This document shows, in pieces, positions 44,772-55,890 of a stretch of 64,000 nucleotides of DNA; the first letter of the stretch is position 1; every line of letters starts with the position of its first letter. The stretch comes from Odontocerum albicorne (lineage: Eukaryota; Arthropoda; Insecta; Trichoptera; Odontoceridae). The notes below the pieces were generated by a model that had not been told where the DNA came from, ran no database searches, and worked only from the letters and a program-made list of their open reading frames with translations. A program made the translations under genes and the position numbers. The stretch spans positions 18,337,240-18,401,239 of the forward strand of contig OX463863.1 in assembly GCA_949825065.1 (NCBI GenBank). Reading direction: 5' to 3'.

Positions 44772-47700
44772 ATGGCTGAAAGAAAATCTCACCTATCATC
44801 AGGAATATTGCAATGGAATAGTCGTAGCCTCCCCTCCAACAAGGCTGAATTTCTCCTGATGCTAGGTGAGTTCTGCCCATCTTTGGCCGCCGTCTCGGAG
44901 ACATGGCTATCTCCGGGGGCATTATTTAATGTTCCCGGGTACTCGTGGCTACGGGACGATAGGGCGGATGGAAGGGGTGGAGCAGCCCTTTTCATCCTAT
45001 CATCCATTCCATATACGCAAGTGGTTCTGGGTTCTCGGGACGCCAGCTTCAATGCAGTCGCTGCGAGAGTCCAGAATATTACGTATATATCAATTTATAT
45101 CCCGCGCCCGTCATCCATCATCATCTCACAACTTAGAAATATAATATCAACACTACCTCATCCCATCATCTTACTTGGGGATATGAACTCCCATCACACG
45201 CTATGGGGATCACCTAGAGCATGTAGATTTGGAGCTGAAATTATGAATATTCTGGACGATTTTCAACTTTGCGTACTGAATAACGGATCACCCACCCGCT
45301 TAACACCCCCGAATCAAAGTTCAAGCGCAATAGATCTATCCATATGTTCAGCTACATTAGCCCCTACGCTATCGTGGAATGTAGTGCCTGATCCCCACGG
45401 GAGTGATCACCTCCCCATAATCATTACATTTCCATCACCTCACCCCCCATTCATTAACCCCACTTGTTATAAATTTAACACCCGTAAAGCCAATTGGAAC
45501 AAATTCTCCCACTCCCTCGATGCCTCAATACAACAATTAGAATGGCCGACACATAAAAATTTTCATACTCAGTATGATAAATTCGTGGAGTTGATGATCC
45601 AGGCGGCTCACTACTCGATCCCCCTTAAAAAACCTCACTTCTTTAAGCCACAACCCCCTCCATGGTGGGATGAAGAGTGTTCAAATGCAGTTAAATCCCG
45701 GAAAAAAGTATACCAATCCTATAAAATTAATATGACAGAGACAAACTTCCTCCTTTTTCGTAAATTACAAGCCGTCACAAAACGCTTGCTTTCTAAGAAG
45801 AAGAAAGATGGATGGATACGGTTTTGTCACACCCTTTCGCCAGAAACTCCAATATCAACAGTGTGGGAGAATGTGAAGAAATTTAGGTCCATCTACTCAA
45901 CCCGCTTACATAAAATACCAACAGAGTGTTGGGTTCACACCTTTTTGAATAAAATTGCTCCTTCTTCATCGCCAACCCAATATGACGTGCCATATACATA
46001 CTTTCTCCCCTCTCATAATCATCCTCTAGATGCGCCCTTCACAGAAAATGAACTCAACATGGTTTTGTCCAGCCTAAAGGACTCCTCCCCAGGGTTGGAT
46101 AACATCCCATATTCCTTTTTAGTGAAAACCCTACCCTACACCAGGAAATATTATCTAACACTGGTCAATTGCATTTTTAATATAGGAAAAATTCCCAAGT
46201 CCTGGAAAATATTTAAAATTATCCCAATACCTAAAATGGGTAAAGATCTTTCAGATGGAAATTCCTATAGACCAATAGCCCTTGCATCAACTTTGGGAAA
46301 AATCACAGAACATCTTATTAAAAACCGCCTTGAATGGTTTGTAGAACACAATAAAATTCTGGATATTAATCAATTTGGTTTCCGTAAATCACGTAGTGCT
46401 ATGGATAATTTAGCTATTCTCACTACTGATATTCATTCCGCATTTACTTATCAAAAACCACTTATAGCCGCTTTCTTAGATATTACCTCAGCTTATGACA
46501 ATGTCATTTTACATATTTTTAAACAAAAGATGTTACACAAAAAAATACCCAACAAAATCACCCACCTCATATTTAACCTTTTATCAGAACGCTCCATCTT
46601 TCTATCAGTGGAGGAGGTGTCTTTCACAAGAACCGTTTGGAGGGGTCTCCCGCAAGGATCAGTCCTTAGCCCCCTCCTTTATAACATTTATACGGCAGAT
46701 CTTGCTCACCTTTTTCCCCTCAATACCGTCGTATTACAATATGCAGATGATATCGTGGTTTACGCGTCCAATGAATCCTTTAAAATAGCAGAAAAAATAT
46801 TAAACAATTCCCTCCACTCTCTCTCCAAGTGGCTCAAAAACCATGGATTAGATATTTCCCCCTCCAAAAGTTCTATTGTCGTGTTCTCGCGGAAAAGACA
46901 ACTGCCTACCACTAATATTTATATTGACAATGTCCCTATTCTTAACCACAGTTCACACAAATTCCTCGGAATGACATTCGACTCCAGGTTATCTTGGAAA
47001 AATCACGCTGAGAACATAACATCAACCTGCCAAAAAAACATAAATATTCTTCGCGCAGTATCAGGAGTCTGGTGGGGGGCACACCCAACCACTTTGAGAC
47101 TTCTATACACCGCCCTCATCAGAAGCCACCTTGATTATGGGTCATTCTTATTGGACCCTACCTTCAAATATATCCTCCATAAACTAGACCTTATTCAATT
47201 TCAGGTCCTTCGAATTATAGTTGGAGCTATGAAATCTACGCCGACAAATGCCCTACAGGTTGAATGTGTGGACCCACCGCTCTGCTTCTGAAGACAGTTC
47301 TTAGGTACCCGATACTTCCTCAATATATACAAAACAACATCCCACCCCTTCTGCGTAAATTGAAATCACTTTCAGATCTCATTCCCACAAACATATGTTG
47401 GAGAAACAAAACACTCCCCCCTTTAATACAAAGTTATCGTAAATTCTCATCGTTGAATGTGGTAGTCCAAAAAACCCCTATTCCTCCTTTATACTGCACC
47501 CCGTTTCAAGCTTTAATTATAAATCCACGCATTGTTGAATCCTTTGGTATTGATAAGTCGAATTATCACGCCAATTATGATTTCATCAACCACATTAACA
47601 CCCATTGGAGTGACTGGACTGTCTTCTACACAGACGCATCCAAGATTGCTAATGAGGAACATGTAGGAATAGCAATATATTGCGAAAGCTTAAATATCAA

Positions 47701-48478
47701 GAAAAAAATTAAACTACCCAAATTTTCAACTACATTCACTGGTGAGACATTGGCAATCTTGGAAGCATTACAAACATCTTTAGAATTAAGTATCCCAAAC
47801 ACTTTAATTGTATCAGATTGTCTAAGTTCCCTTCAAGCAATAGGAAAGAACCCATTTCGATCCCCAAATAGTATAACACTTAATATAAGGGAAACTATAT
47901 ACAACCTTGAAGAGGCGGGCCTTGATGTCGCCCTGGCTTGGGTTCCTAGTCATCGAGGCATTTCGGGTAACGAAGAAGCAGATACTCTAGCTAAAGAGGC
48001 AACCTCTATAGGAAATACAGACAAATATAATTACACATCTGCACAAGACTTATTACCTTTGGCGCGCTCTTCGATGATGGAGGAGTGGACAAATTACTGG
48101 AATGCCTCGAACCGCACTAGGGGAAAAAGATATGCATCAATTCAACCCTACATTCCAATCAAACCCTGGTTTTCCAATTATAGAAGCACTCGGAGAGAAG
48201 CGACAACTATAAGCCGAATACGCTTTGGACATTGCTGTTCCCCTGTCCACCTGGCCAGACTACATATAAGGAACTCTTCTTTGTGTGAGTGTGGCCAGGA
48301 GGAGGGAGATCTTGAACATATCTTCTTCTCCTGTTCTCTGAATACTTTCCCTTTGATCTTTAAAAAACAAACAAAAATATTACTCCCCGCAAATCTTCCC
48401 CACCTGTTGAGCCTCAATAAAATTTCCATATTGAATAGCATCACTCATTTTATTAACAAAAACAAAATTAACCTGTAA
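44772..48478 (+). CDS. LINE ORF2: endonuclease, reverse transcriptase, RNase H; one stop and one frameshift
   Basis: An 839-aa frame (44772-47291) continued by a second frame to 48478. An APE-type endonuclease occupies about residues 10-225 (LQWNSRSLPSNKAEF, SETWLSPGA, LLGDMNSHHTLWG, SDHLPIIITF). The reverse transcriptase has NSYRPIALASTLGK, AFLDITSAYDNV, GLPQGSVLSPLLYNIY and QYADDIVVYAS (YADD near residue 657). A TGA at 47289 replaces an expected arginine codon (LCF-stop-RQFLGTRYF), and a one-base indel near 47310-47330 moves the frame. The rest holds RNase H (VFYTDASK, GETLAILEAL, SDCLSSL, WVPSHRGISGNEEAD) and a C-terminal knuckle CECGQEEGDLEHIFFSC. RNase H after RT with an APE endonuclease indicates the I/Loner/R1 group. 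It would cut the target and copy RNA in place. As read it is inactive, but only two lesions are seen. Confidence 0.9.
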
Positions 48479-48727
48479 TAAAATATATGTATAATATATA
48501 TGATAAATATCGATAGGAAATTAAATCATTCGCTCGCTCATATACATTTAACTATCATCTTATTGTAAATATTCATTTAGTTGTAAACTATGTAGTTTAG
48601 TTGTAAAATAGTTTAACTCCATAGTATCTCACTAGATAACAGTAGTCCTGGGCCGAGTTGCTTGATGTGCCGTGTCGCCCATATGAATAGAACTACCTAG
48701 ATACTATGAAGCTGACATCACTGGACA

Positions 48728-49604
48728 CTGGCGTATTCTCCTTCATATATAGAAGTTCATGGCCATTATTCAAAGAGAGAGAGAGAGAGAGAATTTGCGT
48801 CTATGATTTTTTTCTATGGAATTGCGTAACTGTCAATAATGCATGGTATAATTTGACTCCGCGCCTTAACAGCATTGTCGTATATTTATCCATATATAGG
48901 AATTATTCAAGAAGACACCACGTATTGTGCGCATACTCTAAACGTAGAAGGTCATGGCTATTATTTATGAAGACGAAGACACCGCGTATACTCCACCAGA
49001 TATAGGAGTGCATGACCATTATTCAGGAAGAAGAGTGTGTTAGTCCTGTCAATTAGGTATTGCTTTGGTTGTTATTTATTTTTCTATATTTTCGTTTCTT
49101 TTATTTTTTGCCAGTTGATTATGTTATCGATTTAGAGGTTCATTCTGACCGCTTCCCGGTGATGACCACTTCTCATTCTGACCGTTTCACGGTGATGACT
49201 GCTTCGCGATTATTTTGCAACGAACCGTAAGAAAAAAATATATATACTATCAACGAAAACGTCTATAAATGTGTAATTATAAATATCAGCAATGTTTTAA
49301 TAAACAATTTCCATAAGATGTAATAACAGAATCATGGTTCAGTAGCTTTGTCTGCGATAAAGAATTATTTAGTGACAGGTAAAGACATTGTTATTTATTG
49401 ACTTGAATAGTCATGGTACAATGTTTCAGTATTGTGGTTGGCAGAGAGATCAGATCTTCACTTTATTCCTTTCCGTATTTATTTTCTACCAGCTCTGTAC
49501 GTCTTATATTGGCATGAATATTAATAATTGTTTACATTCGGTGTGTTTTTTTACATCACCCCTATTTAAAAAAAAGGTCTCGCCGAAAGTAATTTAAAAA
49601 AATT
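48728..49604. other. Hairpin modules and unassigned sequence
   Basis: Modules at 48728-49020 (GGCGTATTCTCCTTCATATA, TTCATGGCCATTATTC, a GA-run, TATACTCCACCAGATATAGG). 49130-49205 contains a short duplicate, TTCATTCTGACCGCTTC and TCTCATTCTGACCGTTTC. No gene recognised. 49388-49597 is an open frame without family resemblance. Confidence 0.4.
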
Positions 49605-51010
49605 ATGTCAAATTTAAATGTGAAGTTGCACCAAACGCTTGTGAATGATGGTTTTCAATATTTTCAGTATCTCAGTGATCCCTCAGGTCATAAATCATAA
49701 TTAAAACAAAAACATCTATTTTAATATTTGATTTCAGTGCAACTTTTTAATTTAATTTTTACTTGCACACATTTGATCTTGAACTCTGGCAATCTGTGCA
49801 AGAGATAGACAATTTGAGTCTATGGTTTTTTTCTATGGAGTGTAACTATCAATAAAATCATTTGACAATGACGTATATATCTTTCATGCATTCAAGACCA
49901 TGTTTCACGGCCATTTTTCATGAAGAAGAACTGTCAAAGCATCACTTGACACTGGCGTATGTTCCTTAATATATAATCTATAATATAGAGGAATTCACGG
50001 CCATTATTCCAGAAGAAGACACTGCGTATTTGGCGAATACTCCATACCTCACGTTCACGGCCAAGATGAAGTCACTGCGTATACTCCATCAGATAAAGGA
50101 ATGCATGGCCATTATTCAGAAAGAATTGTGTTCTTCCTGACGAATTGATTCGTCCATTGGGTATCGAAAATATGCGATTTATTTTGTCAATATTTTTGTT
50201 TTTGTGAGTTGATCATTTTATTGATTTACAGGTTCATTCTGACCGCTTCACGGTGATAATATATCAGTGTGCGCTACTTGATAAAGTGTCATTTTGTGTT
50301 TTAAAAAGGCATACTTTTACCTCAGTTCATTTTGACAGTTGATCTGCTGAGATAGCGTTACATCAGTACAATAGAGGTTTACACTTTTTTCCATAAACTA
50401 TATTATTTCTTTTACAATAAAATCAAGGGTTTAGGTTCAAACTCTACTTACTTTATAGGGAAAATTACATTTTTATTATATTTAAAAATAAACCCTGTAC
50501 TAATCAAACAAAAATATATTTTCTTAAACATTTTCCATTTAAAATACATTTGAATCAGTGAATAGCTGCATGGAGATCCTCTCTATTTTCAGGATGAAAG
50601 GACTAGATTGAATGGAAACTAATGTTGTTCACTAACATCTTCCTTGCCAGATTTGCATCTCCCATTACAGAGAATTTACTCCTTTCTTGAGAATGCTGCG
50701 AGTTCTCTGAGTGGGGAATACAATTTCTCCAAGACAACTTAAGAAATGCTTCCACACCAGATAACTTCTTCCTGTTTTAACAATAACATCATTCAGCGAA
50801 GAGACACACATAACGCCTGTATAAAAACAAATACTATCTACCCTTATTCAATGGAAATGCAAACCCGCCCTACCGGTTGAAAAATCAGAATCCTCACGTC
50901 CTGTAGTAGCTTTTGCATTAATGTTGTGTTTCATTTTTACTTCACCATCACTGTATGTTGTTAATATTGGCTTTACAGCATTGGGTAAATTACATGATTG
51001 AATTTTTGTA

Positions 51011-51064
51011 TTTGTTTTATCAAACACTGTTTATTCCACTTTTTGCAGTGTTTGATAAAACAAA
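51011..51064. repeat. Perfect inverted repeat, 19-bp arms
   Basis: TTTGTTTTATCAAACACTG (51011-51029) and its exact reverse complement (51046-51064) flank a 16-nt loop TTTATTCCACTTTTTG. The arms and loop derive from the motif AAAAAGTGGAATAAACAGTG plus TTAATAAAACAAATTAC found singly in the other units, so this looks like a small snapback. Confidence 0.88.
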
Positions 51065-51639
51065 TTACACTGTCTTTAAACCTCCACAATGTTTATGCCT
51101 TAACTATAAATAATATTTTTAATTTTTGTTTTATACTGTGAACAAATACTATGCCATCTCTTAAATTGTAACTCTGTTTTTATTGTTATAACAGGTCAAT
51201 GTATATAGCACCATTTAGATAGCAGACACCCTCAAGGGTTATCTAACTCTGTATTTGAATTTGCTATTATTGGCCAATGATAATATTACAAACTAAGTAT
51301 ATATAAGTTGAGTGTTATGATAGGAAGGTAGTGATTGTGATAATAAGGTAAGGTACTACTTCGCATTTGCATATGTTCAGAAAAACATATTTTGTAAGAA
51401 AAAACAGTAAAATTACTAAGGCCAGACAAACTACAAAAACACCTTTAAAACTCTCCTGACATATCAGGAGCTCTCAAAACTCTCCTGACATATCACATAT
51501 GACAGTAACACATTAAGCTTTAGATGTAGTGTAATGCATGTGTCTAGTGTTCATACATCATAAATATTTTTAAAAGATCTCTGGAAGACAAATCTACACA
51601 CACAATTAGCAAAGAAGATTATTATATTATTTTTGGTTG

Positions 51640-51725
51640 AGGCAATAACTTTTTTTCCACTTGATGTAATGGTATACCCCTACCAGTTTCAAGGTTTTAA
51701 CATAGTCATCAGGGGAGCACAAGCA
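51640..51725 (-). pseudogene. Inverted Penelope-like tail in unit 4
   Basis: The reverse complement reads CCCCTGATGACTATGTTAAA, ACCTTGAAACTGGTAGGGGT and ATACCATTACATCAAGTGGA, matching the tail with the hammerhead-like core seen at 30957. Here the CTGATGA and GAAAC boxes are both present. It lies in the opposite orientation to the other units. Confidence 0.55.
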
Positions 51726-51882
51726 AGTTGTGTCTTGTCAAATTACAAAGAAGCTTATCATGTCAGGAAATGTTTCATTTCCTAATATCGGGCATTGAAT
51801 ATAGTTTTATGCTTTCCTACGTGAAAGGGTAAACATATTATAAACTCATTGTTAAACTATTGTGAATGTTTCCAGGTTATAG

Positions 51883-54336
51883 ATGGATCCTCAGCTACAC
51901 AAAAGTGCAGATGTAATGGTGAAAGAAGAAAAGGCAAAAGATGGAGATACTGCAGCAGTGTTCCCCCAGTATGATATCAGTGTACATGAGGCAGATATCA
52001 AACAGGAATGTGCGCAAGATATCAGCGCAGATACCAGACATGTTGTTGATAATCCAACGGACCCAAGTAAACTTAATAAACTCATATTTATAAAATAAAA
52101 TTAATATGTGAGATGACTATCAATTAACTTATGTTGAATGAGTGGTGTTTAACCTACAGGTACACACTACCTATTCCATACCTGGCATGGATAAGGTGGT
52201 GTGTACTTTTAGACCAGAATGTTTTTGACATTTTTATTTAAAAAAATATTTAAATCATTATATTAAGTAAAAAGATGATTATTCACGGTATGTAGATTTT
52301 CTGTTGTGTTGTATACCTCATTTTGATCGAATGCAATGATTTTTTCCTGTCACTAAATTGAATTCAAAGTTATCACTACACTAGAAACTGTAGAATATGA
52401 AACGCAATGCACAAATGTCATTTTGTTCTTTTTATAAATTTACGCCAAAAAATATTGCAACGCCAATAAGCAACACATAGTGGCTGTCAAATGGATCAAT
52501 TAAGAAAAATGACAATATCTGGATCAGAATTTATGTTAACAAGTGATAAAAATAATCATGATCCACTACAGAGATGGCAGTATCTATACTAATTGTAAAA
52601 AATTAGAACCATATGTTGAATTGGTAATATAAACTCTTTTCTTCAGCCCCTAACTTGGAACTATTACATATATTAACTGCACCATCAATCTTCTTGAGCA
52701 TTTGACATAATAATTTTCTTGAGTCACATAATAGTAGCTAAAAAGCCATGCCATATCAAGATAAGATAGCTCTATGAGTGCTGTGTTGGCCTCAATTTCA
52801 GTTAGACTTATTAACAGAAAGTGAATCAAGTTGTTGATAATATATAATCTATTTGTTTTATTACTTCAGAAAATTTTAGCCTGTTATTTTTTTTTCATAG
52901 ATATTAAAGCCCAGCCATCTTATGATACATTCGATAAAGAAATTACGTCAGTTATGAGTTCACATAAGGAATCCTATGATTTGGAATTGGAAATTTGTTC
53001 AGATTTTTTCATAAAAAAAGAAAAAGTAGAAGAGGATACTGCGCCAGTATTCCCTGATTATGCTATGCACATACAGGAAGCGGATATAAAAAAGGAATGT
53101 GCTCGAGACAGTAACACAGATACTGTTCATGTTTGTGACATGCATGCAATAACGAGTGAGTATATTTATTTTAAATGTAACCTGAATAAGTTTTCGTTTA
53201 TTCATTAAATTCTTTACAACAATTTTTTTTATTTTGGTTGGTAATAATTGGAGAAAAGTTAAGCCTTAGCACAAATAATAAAGTTAAAATGTTTTTATCT
53301 TAACCCTGTTAATTTTTTTCAATGTTAACAATACAAGTTAATTATTGTGTAAAACAAAGAACTCAAATATGAGAAATAATTTATTACAAAAATTACTAAG
53401 ATCTATATTTTTAACCCTTCAATATTTAAATAAAATACAATTCAAAGATTTTTTCATATGTTTTTAGATTCAGGTGATATGAGCAACCAATATAGTGAAA
53501 AGAAAAGCAGTGAAAATGGTTCTCATGACTTTGAACATTGTGGAAACATGTTCGCAAACAGTTCAAATTTAAAACGCAAATTAAGAATTCATAGTGGCGA
53601 TGGTAAATTCAGAGATCGTGAAACGATTCATAGTGGAGAAAAGCCTTACAGCTGTGGACAATGTCATAAGACATTCTTACGAAAAAGTGATTTGAAATCT
53701 CATGAAAGGGTTCATAGTGGAGACAAACCTTACAGCTGTGGACAATGTGATAAGACATTCTTACGAAAAAGTGGTTTGAAATGTCATGAAAGGATTCATA
53801 GTGGAGAAAAGCCTTACGGCTGTGGACAGTGTAAAAAGACATTCTCAGATAAAAGAAATTTAAAAGCTCATGAAAGGATTCATAGAGCAGAGAAGCCTTA
53901 CAGCTGTGGACAATGTAAGAAGACATTCTCAGATAAAGTTAGTTTAAAACGTCACGAAGGTATTCATAGTGCAGAGAAGCCTTACAGCTGTGGACAATGT
54001 GATAAGACATTCTTACGAAAAATACAGTTAAAATATCATGAAAGGATTCATAGTGGAGAAAAGCCTTACAGCTGTGGACAATGTGATAAGACATTTTCAG
54101 ATAAAAGTTATTTAAAAGCTCATGAAATGATTCATAGTGTAGAGAAGTCTTACACCTGTGGACAATGTGATAAGATATTCTTACGAAAAGGGTATTTGAA
54201 ATTACATGAAAGGATTCATAGTGGAGAGAAACCTTACTTCTGTGGACAATGTGGTAAGACGTTCTCACGAAAAGATAGTTTGAAATCTCATGAAAGGATT
54301 CATATAGGAGAGATGCCTTACAGCTGTGGTCAATAG
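51883..54336 (+). CDS. Zinc-finger gene, copy 4: SUMO-motif modules plus eight C2H2 fingers
   Basis: A spliced gene, predicted 435 aa: exon 1 51883-52066, exon 2 52901-53155, exon 3 53468-54336, all phase 1 with GT-AG borders. Exon 1 has lost Lys-Arg of HKRSAEV but gained Asp (PQYDISVHEAD), so its length is unchanged. Motifs: MVKEEKAKDGD, EADIKQEC, FIKKEKVEEDTAPVF, EADIKKEC. Exon 3 begins with a degenerate finger (FEHCGNMFANSSNLKRKLRI), a stub (FRDRETIHSGEKPY), then eight intact fingers with helices such as LRKSDLKSH, SDKRNLKAH and LRKGYLKLH. It stops at a TAG replacing the second cysteine codon of the next finger (CGQ-stop), with the TAA shared with copy 2 a few codons on. The most divergent and most intact copy, and the best candidate for a working gene. 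Expected in the nucleus; target unknown. Confidence 0.85.
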
Positions 54337-54950
54337 GATAAGATATTCTAACAAAAAGATGTTTTGAAATTTCTTGAAAGGATTCGTAGTGAAGAGCAGC
54401 CTAACAGCTGTGAACAATGTGGTCAAACATTCTCAAGAAAAATTAAATCAAAATCTCATGAAAGGATTCATAGTGGAGAGAAGACTTTCAGCTGTGGACA
54501 ATATGATAAGACAGTTTTACTTATAAATTATTTGAAATCTCATGATGGATTCATAGTGGAGAAAGTTGTGGACAATGTGATAAGATATTTTCACTCATAC
54601 ATAATTTAAAAGTTCATGAAAGTATTCATAGTGGAAAAAAGCCTTACACCTGTGGACAATGTGATAAGATATTCTTACGAAAAGCTGGTTTGAAATCTTA
54701 TGAAAGGATTCATAGTGGAGAAAAGCCTTACAGTTGTGGACAATGTGATAAGACATTCTCATATAAAAGAAGTTTAAAACGTTACGAAAGTATTCATAGT
54801 GCAAAGAAGCCTTACAGCTGTGGACAATGTGATAAGACATTCTCACAAAAAGATAAATTAAAGTCTCATGAAAAGATTCGCAGTTGAGAGAAGCCCTACT
54901 ACAGATGTGAAAAATGTGTGAAGACATTATCTTAAAATGCAAATTTAATT
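54337..54950 (+). pseudogene. Relic fingers after the copy 4 stop
   Basis: About seven further finger units, some open: NSCEQCGQTFSRKIKSKSHE, FSCGQYDKTVLLINYLKSH, then TCGQCDKIFLRKAGLKSYE, YSCGQCDKTFSYKRSLKRYE and YSCGQCDKTFSQKDKLKSHE, with the end motif CEKCVKTLS shared with copies 1 and 2. Interrupted by two stops and by frameshifts near 54550. They show the ancestral gene had at least 15 fingers. Confidence 0.8.
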
Positions 54951-55082
54951 TATTTATGTACATATCGCTCATGACAAAACAATACCTTGCATACCACACT
55001 TTTGTCAAAAATGAGTTTTTTATGTAATGGGTCTTTAAATTTGTGAATACGTAACCTGACAAAAGTTTGAATCTTAAAAACA

Positions 55083-55205
55083 ATTACAATGGTTGCTACG
55101 TAGGTTTTGAGACAAACAAGTAACAACAAATATTTATCATCAAAAATGGCATTATTGTTTTTCAAAATACTCTCCATGAAGATTAATACACTTTTGCATG
55201 CGTCT
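55083..55205 (-). mobile_element. Solo mariner 3' end fragment
   Basis: Homologous to 17885-18005, including MESILKNNNAIFDDKYL on the minus strand and the boundary near ACAATGGTTGCTACGTAGG. Same position relative to the gene, so inherited by duplication. Confidence 0.6.
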
Positions 55206-55209
55206 CGTA

Positions 55210-55780
55210 TTTGTGTCTCTTATTTAATTAAAGCAATACCTCGTATCCCATTTTGTCTACTGCAATAACTCGTAAATAGGGTTAAGATATATTTACGCTC
55301 TGTCCATAGTTGTATCGAAAAAAAATTTAAAAACCAAGTAATATATTTACCTAATACGTATCTCTCTGTATCAAAGGAAGCGAGGAAAATTCCATTTCTT
55401 CATGAAGCCAAATGGATGAACTATAAATTTTTAATGATTTTAGTGATTCCAAATTGTTGCAACTTAAAAGCATAAGGCCACGGTTAATAAGGTAAGGTTA
55501 CAGACCTGCGAACACTTCAATATAACAATGGAACAATAAAATATAAATTAGATTTTACAGGTGATTGGCAAGATCTACCTCGGAGAATCAAAAATGTAAG
55601 CTGGAGATTCGAATGGCCAAAACTTAGTTCATTTCCGAGGAAAGGACTGCAAAAATATCGTCATCTCTAAGAACTTAAATCAGCCATTCCTCCAGATTGT
55701 TCCTCTTTCTATGACTGCCTTCCTCACAAATAACACTTAAGAAATTGTAGACTATTTGAACCAGAAGTACTAGGATAAAT
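55210..55780 (+). pseudogene. DUF7869-like remnant downstream of copy 4
   Basis: Homologous to 18050-18620: KVTDLRTLQYNNGTIKYKLD, GDWQDLPRRIKNVS-like, LQKYRHL-like and IPPDCSSFYDCLPH-like segments with stops. It ends at TAACACTTAAGAAATTGTAG, TTTGAACCAGAAGTACTAGG as in the other units. Confidence 0.58.
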
Positions 55781-55890
55781 AAATTATAATGTATAAAGGG
55801 TGTGTTTTTATATAGTTGGGTATTACTTAACTGGGTCATATGTTGTGTATTTTCAAAACAATTATCTTGGTCATATTATGTAATATAATA

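Larger units (their letters stand above)
43060..48710 (+). mobile_element. Nearly full-length I/Loner-type LINE
   Basis: Covers the inferred 5' UTR, ORF1, ORF2 and a 3' UTR of about 230 bp that ends near TAGATACTATGAAGCTGACA. No poly-A tail is clear. Both flanks show the hairpin module (42925-42985 and 48728-48795), as does the 3' side of the second copy at 37290. Boundaries are approximate because I could not identify a target-site duplication. Confidence 0.8.
49605..51850. other. Upstream region of copy 4
   Basis: 49605-49760 is homologous to 540-690. 49780-50120 carries hairpin modules (ACACTGGCGTATGTTCC, GAATTCACGGCCATTATTCC, CATCAGATAAAGGAATGC). 50160-50560 matches the other units. 50560-51480 is mostly private and unassigned. 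51640-51725 is the inverted Penelope-like tail. 51490-51850 is again the conserved block before exon 1 (CATTAAGCTTTAGATGTAGT). An acceptor-like GTTTCCAG ends just before exon 1, seven bases before the ATG. Confidence 0.5.
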
